From JALXDT01 sp964634755 (GTDB lineage Bacteria; Acidobacteriota; Aminicenantia; JAMOAD01): DNA of 11,936 nt. The notes below the pieces were generated by a model. The model ran no database searches and was not told where the DNA came from. It saw nothing but the letters and a program-made list of their open reading frames with translations. The translations under genes and the position numbers were made by a program. The stretch is from NCBI GenBank assembly GCA_964634755.1, contig CAZWJH010000076.1:1-11936 (forward strand), given 5' to 3'. Of the stretch, positions 1-6,457 are shown piece by piece (position 1 is the stretch's first letter; every line of letters begins with the position of its first letter).

Positions 1-1857
1 TTTGATACTGAGCCTGATCCGGAAGATAGTAGCTGCGGTTATGCTATGAGTCAGGGGGGTGAAATATTTTACTTTAATACAAGAACTGCGGAGCATAGAA
101 CAATAGTACCATTTGAAAAAGATGTAAAGGATAGATACAACTGGAACTCAGGATTTGCTATTGACCCATTAAACCCAAAGATAATTTATTTTGGTAGCCA
201 ATTTTTACACAGAAGTAAAGACAAAGGGAGAACATGGGAAGTAATAAGCCCTGATCTTACCACAAATGATCCTACAAAATTAAAACAAAAGGAGAGCGGT
301 GGTTTAACAAGGGATGTAACCGAAGCTGAAAATTATGAAACAATAATTACAATCTCTCCGAGCCCAGTAAAAGAAGGGGTCATCTGGGTTGGAACAGATG
401 ATGGTAATTTACAGCTTACCAGAGACGGAGGAAAAACATGGACAAATACAGTAAAGTACCTTGTTAAAAAGAAAATGGTACCAAAAGGTACCTGGATTCC
501 CCATGTGGAAGCATCTCATTTTGATTCTGCTACTGCCTATGTTGTTTTTGACGGACATAGAATGTCAGACTGGAATACCTATGTTTTCGTAACCCATGAT
601 TATGGGAAGACATGGAAAAGCCTTGTCACAAAAGAGATCAATGGTTTCGTCCATGTTATAAGAGAAGATCCTGTAAACAAAAATCTTTTGTTCTTAGGAA
701 CAGAATTCGGACTTTACTTTTCCTATAATGGTGGGAAGAGCTGGATTAAGTGGGAAGAGCTACCCACAGTACCTGTAAGAGATCTTGGTCTTCATCCGAG
801 AGAGCATGACCTTATTATAGGAACACATGGAAGAGCAATTTATATAGTAGATGATATTTCTCCTCTAAGAGAATTCAATGATGCTCTTTTAAAATCTAAT
901 TTTTATTTCTTCAAAATCAATGATGCATATGAGTTTATAAGAGGATGGATGCCTTCCTCCGTTAGTCCCGGAGATGGGACCTATGTGGGAGAAAACAAGA
1001 GAACCGGGGCATACATAACCTTTTACATTAATCCCAACCTCGTTAAAAAAGAGGAGTCCAAAGAAAAAAAGAGTAATATCACTACTAAAAAAGACAAAAT
1101 CAAAAAAGATAAATTAAAGACTGCAAAAAAGCTAAAAATAGAAATATATAATTCTGAAAACAAGCTCATTAAAACCCTTAATGCGCCCCTTAAAAAAGGA
1201 ATAAACAGAGTGATTTGGGATCTAACAGGGAAAGGTTTTAAAACACCTTTTTCAAGAAGGAGAAGAGCGGGAGGACTGCCGGTTCTTCCGGGTAAATATA
1301 CTGTGAAGATAAAGTTTAATGGTAAAGAGTACAAACAGGATGTTGTAGTTAAGCTTGACCCAAGGAAAAAATTTGATTTGAATGTAATTAAAGAAAACAG
1401 AAAAACAGTTTTGGGTATTGCAAAATGGGCTGAAGCTATTACAAATGCCTACAATCAAATAGTTGAAACAAGGAAACTGATAAAAACAATTAAAGATTAT
1501 TCAAAGAATTTGAAAAAAGAAAAAGCAAAAGAGTTGAACAAAAAAGCAAATGCACTTGACAAGAAATTGGAAAATATGCTCAAAACAATAATGCCGATGC
1601 AGAGAGGAAAAGTTCAGGGAATTTTTGATAATTCGGATAAACTCATTTACAGAATTTACGCTGTTTTTAACGAAGTTCTCCCTTACGAACCTCTAACACA
1701 GGCATTTTACGCAAAGTATAAGAGAGTTAAGATAGAAGTTGAAAAATTCATAAAAGATTACAATGAGCTTTATGAAAAGGATGTGAAAGAGTTTGAAAAT
1801 TTTGTAAAATCTTCGGGTTTTACTCTTTTCAAACCTTACAAAAAAGTTTCTCTTTAA
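1..1857 (+). CDS. VPS10/sortilin-like Asp-box (BNR) repeat protein, C-terminal part
   Basis: The reading frame is open from base 1, so the true start lies upstream; the first ATG in frame (base 46) is internal. Four Asp boxes of the form S/T-x-D/N-x-G-x-T/S-W, the mark of BNR/sortilin beta-propeller blades, are visible at 214-237, 418-441, 592-615 and 721-744. The motif VPVRDL...IIGTHGRAIYIVDD closes the propeller near 763-855. A lysine-rich insert follows (about 1045-1135). Next comes a FlgD/Ig-like sandwich ending in LPGKYTVKIKFNGK...DPRK (about 1135-1370), then a helical C-terminal segment. The layout matches the roughly 1000-residue proteins often labelled glycosyl hydrolase in Acidobacteria and Bacteroidetes. 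Those are usually exported and I know of no demonstrated enzyme activity, so the hydrolase label is doubtful. The signal peptide and first blades are outside the window. Confidence 0.85.
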   Translation, partial: FDTEPDPEDSSCGYAMSQGGEIFYFNTRTAEHRTIVPFEKDVKDRYNWNSGFAIDPLNPKIIYFGSQFLHRSKDKGRTWEVISPDLTTNDPTKLKQKESGGLTRDVTEAENYETIITISPSPVKEGVIWVGTDDGNLQLTRDGGKTWTNTVKYLVKKKMVPKGTWIPHVEASHFDSATAYVVFDGHRMSDWNTYVFVTHDYGKTWKSLVTKEINGFVHVIREDPVNKNLLFLGTEFGLYFSYNGGKSWIKWEELPTVPVRDLGLHPREHDLIIGTHGRAIYIVDDISPLREFNDALLKSNFYFFKINDAYEFIRGWMPSSVSPGDGTYVGENKRTGAYITFYINPNLVKKEESKEKKSNITTKKDKIKKDKLKTAKKLKIEIYNSENKLIKTLNAPLKKGINRVIWDLTGKGFKTPFSRRRRAGGLPVLPGKYTVKIKFNGKEYKQDVVVKLDPRKKFDLNVIKENRKTVLGIAKWAEAITNAYNQIVETRKLIKTIKDYSKNLKKEKAKELNKKANALDKKLENMLKTIMPMQRGKVQGIFDNSDKLIYRIYAVFNEVLPYEPLTQAFYAKYKRVKIEVEKFIKDYNELYEKDVKEFENFVKSSGFTLFKPYKKVSL

Positions 1858-1860
1858 CAA

Positions 1861-1896
1861 AATAAAAAAGCCCCGGATGGCTAAAACCATCCGGGG
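1861..1896 (-). terminator. Intrinsic terminator between convergent genes
   Basis: A perfect 10-bp GC-rich stem (CCCCGGATGG at 1871-1880, CCATCCGGGG at 1887-1896) encloses a 6-base loop. Read on the minus strand, the stem is followed at once by a T-rich tract (complement of the A-run at 1864-1869), the standard intrinsic terminator form. It therefore ends the leftward zinc-ribbon/secreted-protein transcript. Read on the plus strand it begins 13 bases after the Asp-box gene's stop codon and has only a weak T tract after it. It may still serve both directions. Confidence 0.88.
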
Positions 1897-1919
1897 TAAC
1901 CTATTATTTAAATTTTAAG

Positions 1920-2471
1920 CTACTTTTTCTGTGGTTTCTCTTGCTCCTCAGTAGAAGCTTTAAAATCCTCTAAATCCCTCAAAACAAGATTTTTCAACTC
2001 TTTTAAATCAATTTCTTTTAAAATTGACAAAGCTCTTTTAGAAGAAAGGTTACTAAATTCTACTAAAAACACAGCAATTATTTTTTTCTCTTTTTCAAAA
2101 GGAAGAACAAGTTCTCCAAATTTTTTACCCTTATTATAATACACACCCACTAACTCTTTCCCCCCTTTTTCTATCTTTCTCCACTCATTATCGTACTCAT
2201 AGCTAACCTTTAATAAAAATGGCCTCCATAAAGCTTCAGCTTCACTTCCACCTATTATTGAAAATTTTATGTATTTATCTTCATTTTTATACATCCTTTC
2301 AACTCTTAAAGTATAAATATTATCAACATCTATCCTTACCCCAACAGGCTCAGATGCTTCCCAATCTGGAATAGGCGGAAATAATTTATAAAATTCCTTT
2401 AACTCAACAGAATAAACAAATAAGGAAAATAGTAAAAAAAGTAAAGAAGAAAATAGAATTTTATTTTTCAT
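1920..2471 (-). CDS. Secreted/periplasmic protein of unknown function
   Basis: This 183-residue protein is not one I recognise. The N-terminus is a clear Sec signal peptide: MKNK, a hydrophobic stretch rich in Leu and Phe (about residues 5-20), and a likely cleavage near YS-VE. There is no lipobox cysteine, so a soluble periplasmic or secreted protein is expected. The mature part mixes predicted beta segments (around residues 45-125) with a charged helical C-terminus rich in Lys and Glu. The start codon lies 11 bases inside the upstream zinc-ribbon gene in another frame, so the two are co-transcribed and probably translationally coupled; no strong ribosome binding site is seen. The transcript ends at the hairpin at 1871-1896. 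Confidence 0.75.
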   Translation of the reverse strand: MKNKILFSSLLFLLFSLFVYSVELKEFYKLFPPIPDWEASEPVGVRIDVDNIYTLRVERMYKNEDKYIKFSIIGGSEAEALWRPFLLKVSYEYDNEWRKIEKGGKELVGVYYNKGKKFGELVLPFEKEKKIIAVFLVEFSNLSSKRALSILKEIDLKELKNLVLRDLEDFKASTEEQEKPQKK

Positions 2472-2877
2472 TCTCTATTTTGTAAAGTTCCTTTCTCTCA
2501 AGCTCTTTTACTATTTCCTTTAAAATCTCAAAAACATGCTTCCTTAAAAAATCCTCATTACCCGGAATACGCTGCTCTAATACAAGTTCGGCGAATTCAT
2601 CAAAACCAATCTTCGAATATGTTTTTTTGTAAGCATCCAGGATTTCAAAAATATGCTCCAAAATTTCATCTGCAAATGATCCTACTAACCACACTCCCGG
2701 GTGAATTCTTTCATATTCATTAATATTGAATTCAATGGATTTTATAGCGCGTGGGATAAAGTCAAAAGTTTCATCCGCGGGAAAACCGCAGTGGGGACAT
2801 TTTATTCCTTCTTTGTAAGGAATAAACTTATATCCACACTTTTTACAAACATATTCATAACCTATATGAAGTGTCAT
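2461..2877 (-). CDS. Small zinc-ribbon protein of unknown function
   Basis: This 138-residue protein starts with a zinc ribbon: C11-x2-C14 and C27-x2-C30 (CKKCG and CPHCG knuckles), enough to bind one zinc ion. The rest is mostly helical, charged and without membrane segments, so the protein should be cytoplasmic. Ribbons of this kind are found in nucleic-acid-binding and protein-binding factors, and nothing further points to a specific job. The ATG is preceded by AAGGAG (plus-strand 2882-2887) at 4 bases spacing. It is the first gene of a two-gene leftward operon and overlaps the secreted-protein gene by 11 bases. Confidence 0.75.
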   Translation of the reverse strand: MTLHIGYEYVCKKCGYKFIPYKEGIKCPHCGFPADETFDFIPRAIKSIEFNINEYERIHPGVWLVGSFADEILEHIFEILDAYKKTYSKIGFDEFAELVLEQRIPGNEDFLRKHVFEILKEIVKELERKELYKIENEK

Positions 2878-2904
2878 CTTTCTCCTTCTTATTTTATTTT
2901 AACT

Positions 2905-2933
2905 ATTATATTAAAAAATCTTACAGAGAGCAA
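2905..2933 (-). promoter_or_regulatory. Candidate sigma-70 promoter for the zinc-ribbon operon
   Basis: On the minus strand a perfect -10 box TATAAT (plus 2905-2910) sits 17 bases from a partial -35 box TTGCTC (plus 2928-2933, three of six consensus bases). The -10 lies 27 bases upstream of the start codon at 2877, which gives a short leader containing the AAGGAG site. Confidence 0.5.
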
Positions 2934-2939
2934 CAGAGC

Positions 2940-2968
2940 TTCAAAGGTAATTTTACAAATGCTATAAT
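2940..2968 (+). promoter_or_regulatory. Candidate sigma-70 promoter for the GNAT gene
   Basis: A -35-like TTCAAA (2940-2945) is spaced 17 bases from a perfect -10 TATAAT (2963-2968). The ATG of the acetyltransferase follows 27 bases downstream of the -10, with GGAGG in between. The -35 box is only 6 bases from that of the divergent promoter, so the two could influence each other. Confidence 0.55.
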
Positions 2969-2995
2969 TAATTTTAATAAAAGTTGGAGGGAATA

Positions 2996-3514
2996 ATGGC
3001 AGAATGTAGGCTTAAAATAGTTGAGGAAGAAGACCTTAAGTTAATAAAAGACTGGATTAATAATCCGAATGTTCATGATTTTATAAGACCGAGAACTCCC
3101 GTAACTTACGAAGAGGTTAAAAAGTCTTATCTTTCTATTCCGTCAGAAATGAAAAACATTCACTTTATTATAGAGACAGAAGATAAAAAACCGGTCGGGG
3201 TTGTATCATTAAAAAACCTCCACTTTGTTAACAAAAGAGCAGAACTCAGCATATTTATAGGAGAGGATGAGTTCAGAGGAAAAGGGTATGGTAAATGCGG
3301 AACATTAAAAGCCCTTGATTTCGCCTTTAATAAACTTAATATCTTTAGAGTATTCTTAGAAGTTTATGAATTTAACAAAAATGCCGTGGAACTTTACAAA
3401 AGTATCGGATTTCAGATAGAGGGACGATTAAGATTTCACTCTTTCAAAAATGGGGAATACAGGCACCTCTTAATAATGGGAATTTTGAAGGATGAATTTC
3501 TCTATCAAAAATGA
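2996..3514 (+). CDS. GNAT-family N-acetyltransferase, RimJ/RimL-like
   Basis: This 172-residue cytoplasmic enzyme should move an acetyl group from acetyl-CoA to an amine. The acetyl-CoA pyrophosphate-binding signature R94-G-K-G-Y-G99 is intact. It is followed by the family's closing motif NKNAVELYKSIGF (127-139) and the strand GRLRFHSFKNGEYRHLLIMGIL. This is the RimJ/RimL/SpeG type (Acetyltransf_3), whose known substrates include ribosomal protein N-termini, polyamines and nucleotide-linked amino sugars; the sequence alone does not choose among them. The start is set at the ATG at 2996. The in-frame TTG at 2984 is rejected because it overlaps the GGAGG ribosome binding site at 2986-2990. The gene stands alone, with its own promoter upstream and a separate promoter for the next gene. 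Confidence 0.88.
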   Translation: MAECRLKIVEEEDLKLIKDWINNPNVHDFIRPRTPVTYEEVKKSYLSIPSEMKNIHFIIETEDKKPVGVVSLKNLHFVNKRAELSIFIGEDEFRGKGYGKCGTLKALDFAFNKLNIFRVFLEVYEFNKNAVELYKSIGFQIEGRLRFHSFKNGEYRHLLIMGILKDEFLYQK

Positions 3515-3532
3515 GAAAAAACTAACTAACAC

Positions 3533-3561
3533 TTGATTTTTTCTTGTAAAAGAATTATATT
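3533..3561 (+). promoter_or_regulatory. Sigma-70 promoter of the universal stress protein gene
   Basis: TTGATT (3533-3538) and TATATT (3556-3561) are separated by 17 bases. The leader then carries a near-perfect ribosome binding site GAGGAGG (3576-3582), 5 bases before the ATG at 3588. The combination suggests strong expression. Confidence 0.65.
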
Positions 3562-3587
3562 TAGGTGTAAATTTTGAGGAGGAAAAA

Positions 3588-4424
3588 ATGAGCAAAAAGA
3601 TTGTTATAGGATTGGATCCTTCTGATTACACAAAGACAGCTCTTAACATTGCAATAAGAAGAGCAAGAGAGCTTGGAAGCGTACTTGTAGGAGTAACTGT
3701 TGTAAACACAGAAGATATAAAAGATTCTGTGGGGGGAGCTCCTGTTGGAGCTATTCACTACGCAGAAAAAGCAGTAGAAAAGAATCTAACCCTTGCCCAA
3801 AAAAGAGCTCAGGATTTAATTGCAAATTTTGAAAAAGTGTGCAGTGAAAACAATGTAAAATATGAATCTTTTATAAAGGATGGGGACCCTGCTAAAGAAA
3901 TCATTGAGGAAGCAAGAACAGCTGATCTTATTATAATAGGAATAAAAACACATTTCAGACTTGAACATCCAGATGTAGAGGGGGAAACTCTTGAAAAATT
4001 ACTAAAAGAATCAGTCGCACCGGTTATGGCAGTAACTGAAAAGCCCAATTTACCAACGAAACTCTTAATAGCATATGATGGAAGTACACAAGCAGCAAAA
4101 GCAATGAGAGAATATGTCCACATAAGCCATATGTTACCTTTTGCAAAAAAGGCTTATCTTTTAAATGTAACAGATAATATAGAAGAAGGTATGAAACTTC
4201 TTAAAAAAGCAGAATCATACCTCAGACTTTATGGGCTTGACGTAGAAAAAGTAATAAAAAGCGGAGACCCCGCTGATGTAATATTCAACACAGCTAAAGA
4301 ATTGGGAGATGCTCTTATAATTATGGGAGCTTATGGACATAGTTCATTAAAAGACATCTTCTTTGGCTCCACAGCAGAAAAAATAATCAAAGACGGAAGT
4401 TTCCCAATCTTTGTATATCACTAA
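3588..4424 (+). CDS. Tandem-domain universal stress protein (UspA family)
   Basis: The 278 residues form two Usp domains, about 1-150 and 156-278, each starting with the strand-Asp pattern of the fold (VIGLD10, IAYD164). The second domain keeps the complete ATP-binding signature G-x2-G-x9-G-S/T (G247-A-Y-G250 to G260-S261-T). The first domain has G118-I-K-T and a loop with an EGET segment where that signature should be, so it looks degenerate for nucleotide binding. Usp proteins are cytoplasmic and help cells endure starvation, oxidative or energy stress; the molecular target is not readable here. The gene has its own promoter and a strong ribosome binding site. The lipid kinase gene follows after 22 bases. 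Confidence 0.92.
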   Translation: MSKKIVIGLDPSDYTKTALNIAIRRARELGSVLVGVTVVNTEDIKDSVGGAPVGAIHYAEKAVEKNLTLAQKRAQDLIANFEKVCSENNVKYESFIKDGDPAKEIIEEARTADLIIIGIKTHFRLEHPDVEGETLEKLLKESVAPVMAVTEKPNLPTKLLIAYDGSTQAAKAMREYVHISHMLPFAKKAYLLNVTDNIEEGMKLLKKAESYLRLYGLDVEKVIKSGDPADVIFNTAKELGDALIIMGAYGHSSLKDIFFGSTAEKIIKDGSFPIFVYH

Positions 4425-4438
4425 AAACACTATATATT
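4411..4438 (+). promoter_or_regulatory. Candidate promoter giving a leaderless lipid kinase mRNA
   Basis: TTGTAT (4411-4416) is 16 bases from TATATT (4433-4438). Only 8 bases separate this -10 box from the ATG at 4447, so transcription would start at or next to the start codon. No ribosome binding site is present before the ATG, which fits a leaderless message. The -35 box falls in the last codons of the upstream stress protein gene. Confidence 0.4.
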
Positions 4439-4446
4439 CAATTTGA

Positions 4447-5331
4447 ATGAAAAAACTCTTAGTAATAGCCAATCCTAATGCAGGTAAAATTAATAAGGGA
4501 GGATTTAAAGATTTAATTTTTAAGGAATTTTCAGAAAAATACAAAACAGACTTACACTTCACAAGATATAAGGGAGATGCCAAAGATACAGCAAAAAAGT
4601 TAATTAATGATTATGATGTTTTCGTGATTTTCGGTGGAGATGGCTCAATTAATGAGATAGGTCGATCACTTCTTTATTCAGGAAAACCGCTTGGTATTAT
4701 TCCAGGAGGATCTGGAAACGGACTTGCAAAAGGTCTAAAAATACCAACTAATATCCAAAAAGCAATTGATATAATAAAAAACGAAAGGATTATTGAAATT
4801 GATACTGGTAAACTAAATGATGATTATTTTTTTAACATAGGAGGAATCGGTCTTGATGCATGGATTTCAAAGGATTTTAATGACAAACCTCTCGGAAGAG
4901 GAATCCCCCCTTATGTTTTATATGCAATAATAAATTATATTACAATGCCCCCTTTTCTTTCAGAAATAGAAATTGATGATTCAAAGAAAAAGATAATACC
5001 TGAAACAATTCTTCTTACCTTCTCAAATTTCAAAGAATGGGGAGGAAGCGCTTATATCGCTCCTCATGCAAATCCTTCAGATACTTATCTTGATCTCTGT
5101 ATAGTTGAGAATTTTCCCCTTCCTCTTGCTTTGGTAAATCTTAACAAATTATTTAATAAAAAAATAGATAAGTTTAAGTATTATCAAACATACAAATTTA
5201 AAAAATTAAAGGTAAGAACCCCATCCCCTCAAATTTACCATTATGACGGAGAAAAAGGAAAATGGGCTTCAACCTTTGAGGTTGAAGCCCTACCTTTATC
5301 TTTGAAAGTTATTGTTCCTGAAAATTACTGA
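4447..5331 (+). CDS. Diacylglycerol/sphingosine kinase-like lipid kinase
   Basis: This 294-residue protein belongs to the DAGK catalytic-domain family (YegS/DgkB/BmrU), which transfers phosphate from ATP to a lipid hydroxyl at the inner face of the cytoplasmic membrane. The N-terminus VIANPNAGK, the nucleotide-binding loop G63-G-D-G-S67-INE and the loop P86-G-G-S-G-N-G-L-A94 are all in place, as is a C-terminal YDGE acid motif. The GSGNGLA form is nearer to sphingosine-kinase-like members than to the GTANDFA form usual in DgkB, so diacylglycerol is not certain as substrate. An in-frame TGA (4444-4446) touches the ATG, so translation cannot begin further upstream. No ribosome binding site is visible. 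The 3' end overlaps exbD by 7 bases tail to tail and contains that operon's probable terminator. Confidence 0.88.
   Translation: MKKLLVIANPNAGKINKGGFKDLIFKEFSEKYKTDLHFTRYKGDAKDTAKKLINDYDVFVIFGGDGSINEIGRSLLYSGKPLGIIPGGSGNGLAKGLKIPTNIQKAIDIIKNERIIEIDTGKLNDDYFFNIGGIGLDAWISKDFNDKPLGRGIPPYVLYAIINYITMPPFLSEIEIDDSKKKIIPETILLTFSNFKEWGGSAYIAPHANPSDTYLDLCIVENFPLPLALVNLNKLFNKKIDKFKYYQTYKFKKLKVRTPSPQIYHYDGEKGKWASTFEVEALPLSLKVIVPENY
5251..5290 (-). terminator. Probable terminator of tonB-exbB-exbD, inside the lipid kinase gene
   Basis: A perfect 11-bp inverted repeat (GGGCTTCAACC at 5264-5274, GGTTGAAGCCC at 5280-5290) has a 5-base loop. On the minus strand the stem is followed by ATTTTCCTTTTTC, and it begins 34 bases after the exbD stop codon. 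It lies wholly within the lipid kinase reading frame, where it encodes roughly WASTFEVEAL. On the plus strand, ribosomes reading the lipid kinase would keep the hairpin open and the T tract is poor, so it should act mainly leftward. Confidence 0.7.
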
Positions 5332-5741
5332 GATTTTGTTTTCTTTTCAGTAATAATACTTACGATCTCAATACCAGAGTTCTTGAGGACTTTAATCACA
5401 TCAACTACTTTTCCATAATCAGTTTCTTCATCAGCCTTAAAGAACACTTTATTCTGATTTTTCTGCTCAATATACTCCATAATTTTATCCTCAAGTTTAT
5501 CAAGATCTATTGGTGTTGCATTATAGTAAACAGTTCCATCTTTTTTAACAGAAACTGTAACTATTCCCTTTCCGGGCTCATCTTTGACATATTTTGCTTC
5601 GGGGAGCTTAACATCAACTCCCTTTTTCAGCATAGGCGTTATAACCATAAATATGATTAAAAGAACAAGAAGGATATCTGTTAATGGGATAACATTAGGC
5701 TCAGAATTAAATTCTGATCCTCCGCCAACTTTGGCTCCCAT
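5325..5741 (-). CDS. exbD: ExbD/TolR-family biopolymer transport protein
   Basis: ExbD forms, with ExbB, the proton-driven stator that energises TonB in the cytoplasmic membrane. The 138 residues show the family layout: a short cytoplasmic N-terminus, one membrane segment (about 20-38), and a periplasmic domain of alternating strands and helices. The essential proton-carrying Asp is present as D22 in the motif N-V-I-P-L-T-D22. Its ATG follows the exbB stop codon by 2 bases and has an AAGGAG site (plus 5749-5754) inside the end of exbB, so the two are translationally coupled. TolR is the close alternative, but a tonB rather than tolA/tolB neighbour in the same operon favours ExbD. Confidence 0.9.
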   Translation of the reverse strand: MGAKVGGGSEFNSEPNVIPLTDILLVLLIIFMVITPMLKKGVDVKLPEAKYVKDEPGKGIVTVSVKKDGTVYYNATPIDLDKLEDKIMEYIEQKNQNKVFFKADEETDYGKVVDVIKVLKNSGIEIVSIITEKKTKSQ

Positions 5742-5743
5742 AA

Positions 5744-6427
5744 TTATTCTCCTTTCTTATAATTTTTTACGAAATAGTCAATGAGCTCGGAAGAGGCATT
5801 TGCCATTTCATCGCCAAAAATACCAATTCTGGCAATATAAAAATTAAAGAACCAAACTGCAGGCAATGCAACACCGATACCAGTACCTGTTGTAACAAGA
5901 GCTTCTGCAATACCTGCTGCAACCGCTCCGATTCCACCGGATCCTGTAACAGCCATACCCTGGAATGCATTAATAATTCCAAAAACTGTTCCAAAAAGTC
6001 CGATAAAAGGAGATGTAGCACCGACCGTTGCTAAAACTGTCATACCTCTTCTGAGTTTCTGTGTTCCCTGAGCAGTTGCTCTCTCTATAGCTCTCTTAGC
6101 TGCCTCAATTTTCTCATCATAGGAAGCTCCCATATCATCCTGTGATGTTAATTCCTGAAGGCCTGCATACAAAACCTGAGCTATGTGAGAATCCTTGAAT
6201 TTTTTGTTCTTTGCAAGTTCAATAGCCTCCTGAAGTTTTCCCTGTGACAAATATTTTTCAATCATCTTTAAGAAAGCTCTTGACTGTTTCTGAACCTTCT
6301 TATAATAGAAGTATCTTTCAATACCTACTGCCAATGACCAAACTGAGAGGAAAATAAGAGTAAGAAAAACTGTCTTAGCGAGAAGACCCATACTGTGCCA
6401 CATTTCAACCAAAGTAAATTGACCCAT
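5744..6427 (-). CDS. exbB: ExbB/TolQ/MotA-family proton channel protein
   Basis: This 227-residue protein is the channel-forming partner of ExbD and TonB. Three membrane segments are visible at about 16-38, 128-156 and 168-198, with a long cytoplasmic loop between the first and second. The conserved second-segment signature GATSPFIGLFGTVFGI (136-151) includes the polar Thr (T147). The third segment has the conserved Glu (E176, in AGIAEALVTTGTGIGVALPA) that lines the proton path in characterised ExbB. The start ATG is preceded by a strong AGGAGGT site (plus 6434-6440). It lies 30 bases after tonB and is immediately followed by exbD. As for ExbD, TolQ is the alternative name, and the tonB partner decides for ExbB. 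Confidence 0.92.
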   Translation of the reverse strand: MGQFTLVEMWHSMGLLAKTVFLTLIFLSVWSLAVGIERYFYYKKVQKQSRAFLKMIEKYLSQGKLQEAIELAKNKKFKDSHIAQVLYAGLQELTSQDDMGASYDEKIEAAKRAIERATAQGTQKLRRGMTVLATVGATSPFIGLFGTVFGIINAFQGMAVTGSGGIGAVAAGIAEALVTTGTGIGVALPAVWFFNFYIARIGIFGDEMANASSELIDYFVKNYKKGE

Positions 6428-6457
6428 TATATTACCTCCTACATAATATTTTTTATT

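Noticed and set aside
2984..2995. TTG start extending the GNAT protein by four residues
   Set aside because: The TTG overlaps the GGAGG ribosome binding site that serves the ATG at 2996.
3514..3544. AGAAAAAA ... TTTTTTCT inverted repeat after the GNAT gene as a terminator
   Set aside because: The stem is nearly all A-T with a 15-base loop, too weak for an intrinsic terminator, and it overlaps the stress protein promoter.
5385..5405. AGTTC-TTGA-GGACT hairpin as a plus-strand terminator for the lipid kinase
   Set aside because: Five base pairs including a G-U wobble and no T run after it; it lies inside exbD and looks like chance.
5767..6021. 84-residue open frame on the minus strand inside exbB
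   Set aside because: It is a frame-shifted shadow of exbB, with a composition dominated by Leu and Gln and no start signal.
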